Shown: positions 35,182-47,142, counted from the first letter of the stretch. The stretch is 64,000 nt of DNA from Eucommia ulmoides (GCA_016647705.1 CM028328.1:10246614-10310613); one strand, 5' to 3'. Notes: a model not told the origin generated them from the sequence alone. Numbers and translations are program-made.

Positions 35182-36905
35182 TGTTGTATTAAATGATTTT
35201 TTGGATATTTTGTGACACAATTATTTGTGGGACCCAATAATAAATTTGGATATATAAATATACTAATGTGTTTTCCTTGATGAGAAAATGAATATAGTAT
35301 ATTTATTTGTGTAAAATCATTTAAGAGATGAATTAAAATTATTCATTAAAGTATCAACTTGAAGACATTAATTGACATGTAATGTGGGTTATTCACATCG
35401 GTAACCAAAGAATATGAAAAGTCATTTATTAATGCTCGAGATACCTCTTGTAGGTAAGCCCTCTAGGGCATTAAAAAATATGGACAGAAAAAAGAAGAAG
35501 CTAAAGGCTATAAATTAAATAAAGCCACAGGCGCACGCGAGTCGCTGTTGCCGACCGCCTACCAGGCCAAGCTTGTGCCCAGGTCTGGGTTCGGGTCCTA
35601 GGCCTGGGCCTAAGGACCTTGAGCCACTTGGGGGTATATATTGTAGGTTTTATAACTTAAGAGAATTTATAAACCTTAAGGTTGTCTCTTTAGGTGTGTA
35701 ACTGATGAGATTTACAAAAACCTGAAGACTCTTCAAATGTGTAATTGAAGGTTGATTAATGTTGTCCATTGAATGACTTAACACCAAACCTTCTTTAGGT
35801 TGATTTTTGCTCCCTATAAAAGGGCATACATTTCTCGGCATTAGGTATTCTATAAGTTGCATTGCATTCTGTTTTCTTGTCTACGTTATTCTTGTTTTTG
35901 AAAGAGTTCTACACTTTTCTGTTCGCCTGACTTCTGGTTTTTAGTGCTGGTACCAATTAGGGATGGTCATGGGCCCGGAGGCCCGATCGGCCCGCCCAGC
36001 CTGACCCTATTTTTTTAGGGCTTGGGCTTGGTGTTTAGTCCATGGGTCGGGCTAGGGCCTAAAGACTAAGAAGGCCCATTCATTTTTAGGGCCAGATTAG
36101 GGCTTGATCATTTTTATTTAGGGCCGGTTTGGCCCGGCCCAAACTTTTTTTAAAATATAAAAAATATATTATATATATATATATATAATTTAGCAAACCC
36201 TAATTTTCGAGGGAGAGAGAGAGAGAGAGAGAAAGAGTTGAGGGACCATTTTGTAATTTTCGATTTCAACTAGATAATTTAGCAAACCCTAATTTCATTC
36301 CTCTCCATAGAGAGAGAGTTGAGGGGCCATTTTGTAACTTTAGTATTTAGTTTTTAAATTTAAAAAAAAAATAAAAAAAATTATAGGGCTGGGTTTGGGT
36401 TTAATTTTTTTTTTTGTAGGGCCGGGTTTGGATATGAAATTAGGGCCCGATTATAGGGTTGGGCAGAGTTAAGGCCTAACATTTTTGTTTAATACCCTAG
36501 TCAAAACCCACCCCACCCCATGACTATCCCTAGTACCAGTAGCAGTGTAATTGTTGTATCTTGAGAAACAGATGCTCATTCAATCGTAAGTAGCTAGCGG
36601 GAGCAAATTCTGTTTTAAGGATAATTCGGCAAATAATTGCCTCGATCTTCTATTATGGTATTTCTCTATTTCTCATTATTAAGTAGTAAGTAATTAGTTT
36701 CTATTCGTTTTCTTATTCTACAACAACTCTTCTTCTTTCTGTTTTATCATTTTGACTGTAATATTTTTCTTGTAATGTTATCTGGAATGTTTATGTACTA
36801 AATAAATCAGAACTGTTTCTTCGTTCTGTTTATTTTTTAATTAATAATTGATTAAATAATTAATTGTTTAATTATTTAATTAATTTCTGATTAAATATAC
36901 CAACA
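35182..36905 (+). repeat. 3' LTR of the 25987-36905 Copia element (contains a hAT MITE)
   Basis: It matches the 5' LTR from TGTTGTATTAAATG to TACCAACA. After subtracting the 575 bp MITE and its 8 bp duplication its length (about 1.14 kb) agrees with the 5' copy. Confidence 0.88.
35958..36532. mobile_element. hAT-type MITE
   Basis: The left end TAGGGATGGTCATGGG and right end CCCATGACTATCCCTA form terminal inverted repeats. 8 bp target duplications GTACCAAT (35950-35957) and GTACCAGT (36533-36540) differ at one base. GGCCCG/GGGCC motifs are repeated throughout, and TA (36168) and GA (36219) microsatellites occur inside. The 5' LTR lacks it, so it inserted after the Copia element. Confidence 0.9.
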
Positions 36906-37500
36906 CTCTCTACACATGTGAATCCTAGTTGGGCCGATCATCACTTTGAAGGGCAAGACCATATCCTGGCTTTATGTACAATCCACCCATCCCTTTTTCA
37001 TTTAACTTTTTTCGCATTTTAGGAGTTTCCAACTATTTACAGCAATTTCAATCCGTCTTCAAATTTATGTAAAAAATAATGCAACCGCCGTCCAGATCTG
37101 AAATATGCAATTACTATCCATATCTAAAAACGTCGATTAGATCTACAACCACCGTTGTCATTCGTCGTTTTTGCGGTCTTCTCTCTCTCTCTCTTTCTCT
37201 CCCTCAGATCTGGATTTCCATGTCTGAAAATTCATATATGAAATTTCCAGATCTGATTTGAAATTTTCAAATCTGGAAACCAGATTTCGTCACCGCGAAC
37301 CAATTCGTTCTCACTTTTTTTTAGGTTTTCTTCAATTTAGGGTTCCAATTTTCCATATTAAGATTTTTGTTGTGATGGTGGTGGTTGTCTTCCTCGATAC
37401 TGTCATGATATTTGCTGCCGTTAACGAGGTTGGTGGTTGGCCTCCAGATCTGAAATTTTAAGATCTGGATTTTCAGATTTGAACTAGTCGTTCCGAGATC
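36906..37500. other. AGATCTG-rich region, no gene seen
   Basis: From about 37085 the motif AGATCTG (and CAGATCT) recurs many times in CT-rich DNA. Short frames (37079-37261, 37258-37461) have no recognised domain. It resembles 6978-7045 and, as there, lies next to a tandem array. Confidence 0.4.
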
Positions 37501-37504
37501 TAAA

Positions 37505-39045
37505 ATATTTAAATGAACATTCACATAAAAGTGTAAAATTTTGTTGAGTGAATATATTTAAGTGAATTGAATTTTTATTGTCAAATATTGACTGAACATT
37601 CACTCAGAACGTGTGAATTAAGGTTGTGTTAGGGTAAGGGATTTGAGAGAGGGATTTTATTTGGGTAAGAGATTTCAAAATCTTGTTTTAACAAATACCT
37701 TATTTGGGTAGTTATAAAAAAAAAAATTGTCAAATCCTTTTATCTTAAAAAAGAGGTAAAAAGAAAGATTTACAAATGACTTTGAAATATGTGTCATTTC
37801 TCAAATCCACCCAAGAAAGGATTTCACAAATATCACAAATCATTTCTTTCCTCCATCTCCTTCGCGAAGAGCTAACCCCTTTCATCCATCTCTTCTTTGC
37901 TGAGCCCCTCCTTTGCGACGACCGCCGCCGACGAGCCCCTTCTTTGCGACAACAACCTGAACCTCTCCTTCGCGATGATCGTCTTAATTGACGTTCATCG
38001 TTGTTTTCCTAATTGTCGTTTGTCACCTATTTTTTGTTGTTCGTCGCCGTTTCTTGTTGTTCGTCATCGTTGATGGGCGATTTCTTGTCGTTCGTCGCCG
38101 TTAATGGGTGATTTCTTTCCATTCGTCGTTTTATTCTTGCCATTTATCCCCTTGATGGGAGATTTCTTTCCATTCATAGATGGGCGATTTCGTTGAGGGC
38201 AATTTTTTTCATTTTTTGAGATGAAGATAGCCAATTTCGTCGTTCGTTGATGGGCGATTTCTTCATTTTTGGAGATGAAGATTTTTTATTTCGCCGTTCA
38301 TTGATGGGCAATTTCTTGTCGTTCATTGATAGGCGATTTACTCCCTCTCTAATCTTTGAAATTTTGTGGATTTTTTCCTAAAATTTCAAGAATGTTTTTT
38401 TTTTTCCTTCAAATTTGAAAGTTAATTTTAAAAATTTGTTGAATTTATCCTTGATCAAATGTGGTGGTTGAACGGAGTGCTACAGTTATAGGTGTGGTGG
38501 TTGCCGCGGTGTTAATGTTTTTTATCCAGGGAATAATGGTAATGAATTGGAGAAGAAATTAAAAAAAAAATGTAGGAAAAAAATGGAAAGAAAAATAAAC
38601 TTACCCTAAAAAACGAATATAAATATTTTACCTATCCAAACAAGAAAATTGTAAATTATAAGATCAAATACTTCAATTCAAATAGTTATCCAAACAAAGA
38701 TTTGTGAAATGATGGAATTTCTAAATCCAGGATTTTGAAATCTCATCATTTCACAAATCTCTTAAATTTGTCAAATCCCTTATCCAAACACAACCAAAAA
38801 TATTTAGTGAATTGAAATATTGAGTAAACATCGCGGAACGTGTGAACTATTTGTTGAATGAAATATTTGAGTGAACTGATATATTAAGTAAATATTCACA
38901 AAGAACGCATGGACTATTATTGAGTGAAATAATAAGTTAACTGAAATTTTAAATACTAAGTGAACATTCACATAGAATGCGTCAACTATTTGTTTAGTGA
39001 AATATTGAGTAAACTAAAATGTTGGGTAAACTTTCATACATAATT
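37505..39045. repeat. 60-70 bp minisatellite interrupted by a MITE
   Basis: A unit of the form AGTGAACATTCACATAGAAC, then GTGTGAACTATTTGTTGAGT and GAAATATTTAAGTGAACTG, repeats imperfectly at about 37505-37620 and again at 38797-39045. There are five to six units in all. The two blocks are separated only by the element at 37622-38795, so the array predates it. Confidence 0.75.
37622..38795. mobile_element. MITE-like element with TIR GGTTGTGTTxGG
   Basis: The left end GGTTGTGTTAGGGTAAGGG and right end CCCTTATCCAAACACAACC are near-perfect inverted repeats. Secondary inverted similarity (GAGATTTCAAAATC) continues inward. The target duplication is unclear (TAA or AAA), so the superfamily is unsettled; PIF/Harbinger is possible. 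The interior (37880-38350) contains repeated GATGGGCGATTTCTT-type phrases and TCGTCG-rich DNA, perhaps acquired. No transposase. Confidence 0.75.
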
Positions 39046-40150
39046 TCCATTGGCACGATTCGTAAATAAGAATAAACAAAGGTTTTATTTATAATTTTAT
39101 TATATTTGGAGAACTAAATAATAAATTTTTCATATATATACTAGAGTTAAAGTATAAATAAATACAAATTATTTATATAAAATAGGGATTAAAGTGTAAA
39201 TACTAAATAAATAAAAAATAATATATATCAGTTACACAGCTCGATTCGCAGTTCGGTTACGCGATCACTATCCCAAAACCAAAACCGCGTCGTTTGCTAA
39301 ATTTAAAACCAAAACCACGACAAAAATCATTTAGTCGATTTCAAAACCGAACCGCTTAGTTTGGTTTCGTGCGGTTACCCATCGATTTGGTTTTAATTGC
39401 CCTCAAAGAAGAAAGAAAAAAACAAATATTGCAACCAATAATATATCTTGCTTTTGTTCTCATAAATTAAAAAAAAAAAAATTCACGACAATTATCGTTC
39501 CCAAACACGTTTCTATTCCCGGTATACTCTAGAACAGAAACAGTTCTAGAAACAGAACTCTCATCTCAGTTTATTAGAACTAGAAATAGAAAAGCATAAA
39601 TACTAACCGAACGCCAAATTTTAGTCGTATCTTGCTTTTACTTTTACGCAAGTTAAGAACATTTAAACTCCAACCAAAATACCAACTAATTTGAGCTTTT
39701 TTTGTTAACTTTTACAACCAAACACATCAAAATATAATAATTTCGTAAATTGAGAATTGAACGACAACCAAACCAGCCCTTAAAAGCTTTCAAGGATAGG
39801 CATCGAGAATATCATAAAAGGAGTATGCAATCTAATTAAAAATAAACAAAAGGAATTTAATTAAAAATAAACAAAAGGACTCTATTCCTTTTCTAAATCA
39901 ATTTCCTTCTTCAGACACTTCAACCAGACCATTCTTATCACTCAAGCAGTAAAAATAACGAGGCAGAATCCAAAGAGAACGAAAAAAGAATAAACCAAAG
40001 CTTTGATACTATTAAAAATCTCTGAACTCTCAACATAAAAAATATAACAAGTAGCCTATAATTGAATATTAAATCACGTGAGAACACAATTCATCTAAGG
40101 GAAAATGAAATTTCGCAAAATAAAATTTTTGGACGGAAAAAGAGCTCAAT
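39046..40150. other. AT-rich intergenic DNA with decayed repeats
   Basis: 39240-39390 is a short hAT-like stretch with AACCAAAACC and an ATCGA end, like 24350-25470. 39470-39625 ends in ACCGAACGCC and resembles a worn MITE end. 39800-40150 lies downstream of the nonaspanin gene and presumably holds its 3'UTR. No gene otherwise. Confidence 0.4.
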
Positions 40151-40176
40151 AGTCTACGTACCGTGGATAACTTTTA

Positions 40177-42156
40177 TTAATCAATCTTCACCGACGAGAA
40201 TAGATAGTGAACAAAATAGAACGATGTGAGGAATCCGATAGTGCCAGTCGACAGCATGATCGCAACCGCCATTATAAGAGAATACCCAAGATAGAGTATA
40301 GCCGAGACAGGCCCGCCCAAGCTCTGAAGGTCGAACACCAGGTAATTAATGGAGTATAAGAACACATATAGAGCAACAGAACCCGAAGCATAGAACGCTT
40401 TCCACCACCACATCCAGTCCTCGACACAGAGGTGCATGTAGGTTAACACCACTGAGACTTCAGCACAAACCGTGACCAAAAGAAGTAACACAACGAGAAG
40501 AAACCCGAAAACATAGTAGAATCTCCCCAGCCAGATGCTGGAGAGAATGAAGAAGAGCTCGATAAAAAGCGTTCCGAACGGAAGTGTTCCCGCTCCGAGA
40601 ACAAGGAGCCACGACGGGTATTTTCGAGCCGGGATTTCTCTTGGGATTTGATTGGTTCTAACCGGGTATTGAATGGCTTCTGCCCGTGTCCCTAAAAATC
40701 CTCCCATGAGAGTGAGAGGAACCGAAATGCAGAACCAAAGTGAAAATAGTTCAAAGTACAAGGAAATAGGGATGGCGCCGGTGCTCTTACTTCCCCATAG
40801 AATGAAATTCAGTGCTGTGAGGATGAGAAAAACGATTCCGGGGAAGAAACAAGCGATCGACCAAGAGACAGACCTCCACCCTTCAGATGTCCCCTTGATT
40901 GTTCTCCACAATCGGACACCAACATAACCAGCAGCGATTCCCAGAAAGAGATAAAGCATGATCATCCCCGTCAAGAGCATACCCCGTGAAGCAGGCGACA
41001 TGAAACCTAGGGCTGCAAATACTATGGTAACAACCGCCATTCCCGTGATCTGAACTCCATCTGCCACCATCACACAGAGGAGATGAGAGTGTGTTGGTTC
41101 TCTGAACACATCACCAACAACAAGCTTCCATCCAGAAAGCTCCTCGTTCATTTGTGCTTGAGCTTCTTTGTCCAATTCCTCGTACCTCGTCAAGTCCCTT
41201 CTTACAGTCCTTAAAAAGATGACGAAAACAATACCCGCTAAGAAAACTATCACCATCAGCGAGTTGAGGATCGAGAACCAGTGGACACGAGCACCTTCCA
41301 TTTTCAAATAAGTGTCCCACCGAGACGGCCATCTGATATCGCTCTTCACAAATTCTACCTCGTAAGTGAACGACACCTTCTCTTGCTCCCTTATTATCTG
41401 GGACTTGTCAAGCTCCAGCGGACAGTTAACGGATGTAATGTTATCATACATGTGAAGCTTCGACATTTGCTCGGGATCGTATTTGACACTGCAAGGAACC
41501 ACCTCGAAACCAACAATCTCATACCCAAAAGCCTTTTTCTTGTCGGCTTCAGATATCACACCCAAACCTTCTTCCCCAGTACCAATTATCTCCACGCCAG
41601 CTCCTTCATACTCATGAATCAAAACCCTAAATTTGAGGTGATTGATGATGTAATCATCGTTGCTGTTGGGAGGTGTGTACCCAACAGGAAACCCAGTCCA
41701 CTGAATCTTGACCCCGTTTTGGTTGGCAAATCTCATTGCTGGCAAATTATCCAGAATCATATTAACTTGATACAAATCACGAGTTCTCTGTTTTAGGAGC
41801 TTTACCTCGTGCTCTGTTAGAGGAGGAGTAGTGCAGATGAAGAGAGATTCGTTTATGTTCATCCTGAAACGGTAGGGAGAGTTGTCGATTTGATCTCCCA
41901 TGAGTAGTTCCCCGAGATTTTCAGCACTTTTCTTGATCCCACCGTGAGGTTCGCAGTAAGGGAGACTGTAGTAACTGAATGGAAGCTCCGTTTCAATGGA
42001 AGTCAAAGAATTAACTTTGGCGTATATTTCTTCACCTGTCGAGTATGTGTGCATGTAGCTTCCCGGCAGATAAAACCCGTTGCATGATTGCAAAATGAGA
42101 AGCAGGTAGATGAAAGCAGTGCAATATGACCACCGTTGGATCAATGACACCGCCAT
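40177..42156 (-). CDS. Transmembrane 9 superfamily member (nonaspanin)
   Basis: A complete uninterrupted 659-residue frame. It has an N-terminal signal peptide (to about residue 27, ending SCNG), then a lumenal domain of about 260 residues with N-glycosylation sites (NES, NIT). There is a first membrane span at about 291-313 followed by the cytosolic stretch RTVRRDLTRYEELD, then eight more spans to the C-terminus. Length and layout match plant TM9SF/TMN proteins, which have nine spans and reside in endosome/Golgi membranes. The last residues, SSVKID, fit the plant KXD/E COPI-binding Golgi-retention motif. The start is the first ATG and gives a clean signal peptide. The coding part has no intron, as in many plant members, and a 5'UTR intron is likely (42239-42985). 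It shows no damage and is probably functional. Which paralogue cannot be told. Confidence 0.97.
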   Translation of the reverse strand: MAVSLIQRWSYCTAFIYLLLILQSCNGFYLPGSYMHTYSTGEEIYAKVNSLTSIETELPFSYYSLPYCEPHGGIKKSAENLGELLMGDQIDNSPYRFRMNINESLFICTTPPLTEHEVKLLKQRTRDLYQVNMILDNLPAMRFANQNGVKIQWTGFPVGYTPPNSNDDYIINHLKFRVLIHEYEGAGVEIIGTGEEGLGVISEADKKKAFGYEIVGFEVVPCSVKYDPEQMSKLHMYDNITSVNCPLELDKSQIIREQEKVSFTYEVEFVKSDIRWPSRWDTYLKMEGARVHWFSILNSLMVIVFLAGIVFVIFLRTVRRDLTRYEELDKEAQAQMNEELSGWKLVVGDVFREPTHSHLLCVMVADGVQITGMAVVTIVFAALGFMSPASRGMLLTGMIMLYLFLGIAAGYVGVRLWRTIKGTSEGWRSVSWSIACFFPGIVFLILTALNFILWGSKSTGAIPISLYFELFSLWFCISVPLTLMGGFLGTRAEAIQYPVRTNQIPREIPARKYPSWLLVLGAGTLPFGTLFIELFFILSSIWLGRFYYVFGFLLVVLLLLVTVCAEVSVVLTYMHLCVEDWMWWWKAFYASGSVALYVFLYSINYLVFDLQSLGGPVSAILYLGYSLIMAVAIMLSTGTIGFLTSFYFVHYLFSSVKID

Positions 42157-42238
42157 TGGTTTTTGAAATGATACACAGACCAGATCCTCGAAACGTGCTT
42201 GATCTAATCCCCACCACTTCCCCTATTCAACATCAATC

Positions 42239-42985
42239 CTATAGAGAATAAAATTTTGTCAGTTCAAAAAAATTTCCCCTTCTTCAATTAACATGTGTGG
42301 AGATTTACTCCCATTCTTTTTCCAAAAAAGGAGGAAAAAGAAGCATGCATGTATAAAACTGATTATGGTGTTGAAGATCCTTTTACAGAATGAAAATTGT
42401 CAAAAGACAAGTCATTTTGAACTCATCAATTCCAGATCTACATATTGACTAATAGAAAATGACATTAGCTAAAAATAGGAAGAACGGTGAGCAAAAATAA
42501 GCAGTGAATTGAACAATTTCCAAAACCTAACAGCAAAAAAACAAGCTTCGTGCATTTTCGAGTGGTAAAAGAGAATAGATCTGCCCCCGCCCCAAAATGT
42601 ATACATGGAATGCATATGAATTGACATTATTTCATTTATTAATTAGCTTGGTGAAAAAAATCTGAGCTGCAAAAAATAACATTTCAACTGCAAGAAATCC
42701 AAATCGGAGGTTAATGGTCGAATCATTCAGCTGTAAACTCAGCAATTACACTCTAAATCGAAGCTCAAATCAAAATCGAATTCATCAAATGTAAAAAGCA
42801 GTAATGGTGTAATATATAGATAGATCCGAGGAAAACAATGTGAACAAATTAACAGAGAGTAGCAGCGTCTAACAACTCAATGCATTGATATGAGAACATA
42901 ATTCGAAAATGTCATTGTGATGTTCATAGATCTATGGGATACAAAAGCTTAAAGGGAAGAAGATAGTCAGGATATGAAGAATTAC
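42239..42985 (-). other. Probable 5'UTR intron of the nonaspanin gene
   Basis: Read on the minus strand, a donor CAG/GTAATT at 42985 and an acceptor TTCTCTATAG ending at 42239 bound a 747 bp AT-rich intron, 82 bases before the ATG. The upstream UTR exon (about 42986-43190) is CT-rich on the coding strand. Confidence 0.6.
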
Positions 42986-43199
42986 CTGCCTTAGATCTTG
43001 GAGCTCAGACCAAAACTGTTCAAATCGAAACGGTTTGTGGATAGATCGAGGCTCCTTAGGGCTGATAACAGGGTCATGAAATGCTTTGCTTAGGGACCAA
43101 AATGAAATAAGGGGACGAAAAAAAAAAATGCTTTGCGTAACCGCCAGAGAGAGAGAGAGGGACAGGAGTGCTAGTAGTGATGTGGCACCAAGTTGTAAC

Positions 43200-43900
43200 A
43201 CGGGCTTTGAGGCAAGTTTTTCGTTTTTAATTGTTATATCATTTTTGGGAAATTAGGAATTTAAAATAAATATTACTTAGTCAGATATAAAACCTATAAA
43301 AAAACCTTCAACTATAGAACAGTATATTTTAAATTTTCTAACTATTGACATATTTCTAAGCAGTCTTCTTAAATTTATGCGCTAAATTTATGCGTTTCAT
43401 TTTAAATTTTTTACGTATGAATACAGTTTTAAAAGACCCTTCTATTAGATTTTACATCCAATCTAACAGAAATGAGAGTAAAATAGTCTTTTACTATTTT
43501 TTTTATTTTTCTTCTTTGCTTTGCTTTTTTTTTTTTTTACTTCTCTCTGTCTCCTTCAAGTTCTTTATCTAATAAATATTTTTTTTTTTTTAAATTACTG
43601 ACAAAATGAAATTTTCAACTTATATACCGAACCCGAGCATTCTGGTGTTGTGAACACCAGGATTAAGATCCCGATGTTCGCAACACCGGGATCAAAAGAT
43701 TTTTTTTTTCTTTTAAATTAAATTGTCCCGATATTTACAACAACTCCCTCCTATTACAAAAGATAAGTTTAATTTATTTGTTAGTTTGATTATTTGTTTA
43801 ATTATTTAGTTAATATGTTAGTTAGTTTATTTAATTTATTAATTAATTGGTTAAATTAATTTGTTAGTTTAGTTAAGTTTAATTTTTAAGTTTGTTAATT
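43200..43900. other. AT-rich region upstream of the nonaspanin gene
   Basis: Probably includes its promoter. 43635-43695 holds a short inverted arrangement of GTGTTG(T/C)GAACACC and CGGGATC motifs, a phrase often seen in plant repeats. No gene. Confidence 0.35.
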
Positions 43901-43924
43901 TAATTGGTTAATTTAGTTGTTTAA

Positions 43925-44600
43925 TTAAAAATTATGCACTTTGACCCCTCAAAATTTGAGTAAATTGTACATGTGTGAGAAAATATAAATTATAATATAT
44001 TATTTTTAAAAAAATTAGAATTTAGTTAATTAGTTTAAATTTTTAATTTAGTTGCTCAATTAAAAAATATTTAATAAAAAATGTGCACTTTTACCCCTAA
44101 AAGTTTGATTAATTATGCATGTGAGAAAATATTAAAATAAAAGTAAGTTTAATTGAATTATTTTTGTTTAATTTATTTGTTAGTTTAATTACTATATTTT
44201 TTACTTGTTTAATTATTTAGTTAATCTATTTGTTAGTTAGTTTACTTATTTAATTTGTTAGTTTTGTTGTTTAAATTCTTAGTGAGTTTGTTGGTTTAAT
44301 TTGTTAATTTAGTTGTTTAATAAAAAACTATGCACTTTGACCCTTCAAAATTTGAGTAAATTGTACATGTGTGAGAAATTATAAATTGAAATATAAATTA
44401 TAATATATTATTTTTTTTAAATATTATTAGTTAGTTACTTACTTAATTTGAATTTAATTTGTTAATTTAGTTGTTTAATTAAAAAATATACACTTTGGTC
44501 CCTCAAAATTTTACAAATTACGCATGTGGGAAAATATAAAATGAAATAGAAATTATAATAGATTTTTTTAAAAAAAAAAAATTGTTAGTTACGTAATTAG
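43925..44600. repeat. Four-copy AT-rich tandem repeat
   Basis: A unit containing GCACTTTGACCCCTCAAAAT, then TTGAGTAAATTGTACATGTG and GAGAAAATATAAATTATAAT, recurs at about 43935, 44083, 44330 and 44488. The units are separated by TTAGTTTAATTTGTT-rich filler. Spacing is irregular (150-250 bp). Confidence 0.7.
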
Positions 44601-44699
44601 TTTTTTTTTTTTTTTTTTTTTAATGTCTTTGAAAATTTTATATTCCATTGAAAGTTAAAGTTAATTCAATTATTGACTAAATTAAAAACAAATGAAATA

Positions 44700-45950
44700 A
44701 AAAAGATTGAAAAATGTATACGGTGAGAGATTTGTATCGTTCAATGGGACATCACTGGCTTTTGGAAGACGAATTCTCATATTCTTTAGATACAAGTGTT
44801 CGTTACTCTTCACGGTAGGTTGTAAGGATGCAAAAGGAATACAATTATCATGTCAACCAGTCAGAAGTTTTGGTGGGCGGATACAGGTAATATAATATTC
44901 CAATAGTGCGTCAATTAGCTAGAACAATGTCAATAGACACGCCACATAACCTTCAAATGGCATTGCATCGCTACCACAAAGAAAATAATTGAATGCAAAT
45001 TCGAATTTTTTGACACGAGCTTGAAGCGACAGCGCGTGAGCGTCTCGAACAAGGTTTGTTTACCGAAGCGCGTACTTACATGAGATGCGCAAAGAATCCT
45101 CAATATCAGTCAAATATTAAAATGTCTGATGATGAAAGTAATGTTTAATATTTTCAAGTTGGTGAATTGTTGTTTAACTATGTATTTCCTTTGAAGTCTA
45201 ATGTATCGTTTTTACGTTAAATTATAATAACGTTACTTTTACCAAACGACTGATTTTCTCTCTTTCAATTGACAGGTGGTGTCGGGTTAGGGTTTATGGT
45301 TTAGTTAAGTCTCGTGTACATAAGTTCTAAAATATCCTTTTTCAGTAATTATGTTTAAAAAAAAAAACTAATTTTTTTGTAAACTTGTAATGTGCAGTAT
45401 AATATTTGTAAAAAAAAAACTGTTCAGCCCATAATTTTTGTGATGTCTTCATGTATTAATTAAAGTGAAGAAAACTGATTCGATTTTTCAAGTGAGGAGA
45501 ATTCATATGGTGTTTGGGGTTGGCCTGGACCGTGGAATCACCAAAGATGTTGGGTTCTACAACCATATTATGATGACTATTGGACTGATCAAGACAACAA
45601 TCCGATAGAGTATCGCGTCGGTCCACGCCAAGAATGAGAATACAAGGTGAATGAGTCTAACAACCTTGTATCTTGTTTGAGAAATCTTAATGCACTAGTT
45701 TCGCATCATCGAAGTCTTCAGATGCCTAGATGATGTATAATTAATAACACAATCGAGATGGAAGATGTTATCACATGAATTTGCCTAAAGAATAATTGAA
45801 TGTTGTTGTGCAGGAATAGATATTATCGACTACAACTAGTCAATGAAATGGCTACCGCAAGCAACAAAGTAGTCTCCCCAAACGAATACCATAACATCAT
45901 AAATAACAATAAATATTTGTCTGAGGAATACATGTCCAATGAAGAATAAA
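44700..45950 (+). pseudogene. Coding-like plus-strand remnant, unidentified
   Basis: Pieces such as HELEATARERLEQGLFTEAR followed by TYMRCAKNPQYQSNIKMSDD (about 45020-45135), GVWGWPGPWNHQRCWVLQPY followed by YDDYWTDQD (about 45510-45600) and NEMATASNKVVSPNEYHNII (about 45840-45905) look like protein. They are broken by several stops and at least one frame change. The family is not recognised. It faces the PMD gene tail to tail and could be an accessory gene of the Mutator-like element or a host remnant. Confidence 0.35.
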
Positions 45951-46309
45951 TAATTTTTTGTAGTTCAATTATCTTTTTGAGTGTTTTCTTGTCACTATTT
46001 TCATGATGTTCAATACTTTATTTCTTATGTATTGTCTTTGTTATGAGTTTTGTAACAAACACCGTTAAACATGTTTTTAATTGATGTAATATTTTTTTTT
46101 TCTTTTTATAATTAATTGTACTTGTTGACGCGTTTAATTTCAATATGATGTTTCTAATTTAAATGCTTTATCCATTTGCTAAGTAATATATATGGTAGAT
46201 TAACAATTTTCTAAATCTACAAACGTTAGAAAAAAAAAATTACAAAAAAAATGTATTTACATTCCTTTAACTAAACTATCCACTATATAACTATGTACCG
46301 CAACCCCTA

Positions 46310-47142
46310 CATCAGATATTCATCCACCCTCGATGTTGAGCAATAGGAGGTTCCTCAGCCTCTTCATGAACCTATGTAACTTGTCCATAGTCCATGAACA
46401 ACTGTTGCATCATCCCGGGACCTTCTATATCGTCCCTGAACCACAGCACCGGTGATAATTGTCTTTCCAATCTTGTCGGTTGAACAAATGTCATCGGAGG
46501 AATCACGGCTGAAGTTTAGACAATTTTGTCCATTGGCGGAGTGACGAATGACAATGACGCCTGTGTACCAAGCTGTGATGCATAATGAGAATAAGGGTCA
46601 TGCATCTGGTACACGTTAAATGGCTCAGCATCATCACCCATGTCGCACGTGCTAGATTGGTCCAACATAAGCATTTATGTTCTACAATGTCGAAGGTTCG
46701 ACATGACCCACACTACCTGGACGGTAGGCATCAGAAGTCCATGGCTGAGGAACAGCCTGAGGAGAATGCTAAGAAGCAGCCTGAGAAGATAAAGGAACGT
46801 CAGCTACCATATGGTGCAGTACCCGACGGTATATCGCCGCCGTAGTGGCATCGTAGACGGTATGAGCCAGCTCTTCATATAACTCCATAGTATGTGTTCG
46901 TAGAGATAGAGGACTCATACGCATGAGCTGCGATACTTTCGGATCCTACAAAACACATATAATCATTAAGTTAACACATGAATAAGAAGAAGATAATCAA
47001 ACTCATATAACTAAACAGATGGTATACTCAATGTGATTGTACCTCTAACATCGCTCATCCTCGTATTGCTAGATACCCAAACTGAGGTCGGTACTCTGGG
47101 TTGACCAAGCACCTTTATGTGATTCTCCAATACCAGTCTATG
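46310..47142 (-). pseudogene. PMD gene, 3' part
   Basis: Just left of the solo LTR the minus strand reads DWYWRIT, a phrase expected after the YI-x-x-WN-R stretch of PMD proteins. It continues through a likely intron to a proline/glutamine-rich tail with VHEEAEEPPIAQHRGWMNI near 46320-46380, like the ends of long PMD proteins. Several stops interrupt it. It is the continuation of 59854-61372, separated by the nested insertions. Confidence 0.6.

Larger units (their letters stand above)
25987..36905 (+). mobile_element. Copia LTR-retrotransposon with three nested insertions
   Basis: LTRs at 25987-27111 and 35182-36905 start TGTTGTATTAAAT and end ATATACCAACA. Perfect target duplications CTCTC lie at 25982-25986 and 36906-36910. 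A tract ATGTGGGGGAC precedes the 3' LTR. Internal parts in order are gag (about 27220-28200, with CCHC knuckles), protease (about 28310), integrase (28740-29400 and beyond), reverse transcriptase (about 31900-34010) and RNase H (to about 34567). Later insertions are a SIRE solo LTR (29485-31585), a Harbinger-type element (32119-33341) and a hAT MITE (35958-36532). Without these the element is about 7 kb. It is broken, with many breaks (over ten), and the LTRs are clearly more diverged than those of 18913-23602, so it is older. Confidence 0.92.

Noticed and set aside
41281-41796. 171-residue plus-strand frame
   Set aside because: Antisense shadow of the nonaspanin coding sequence.
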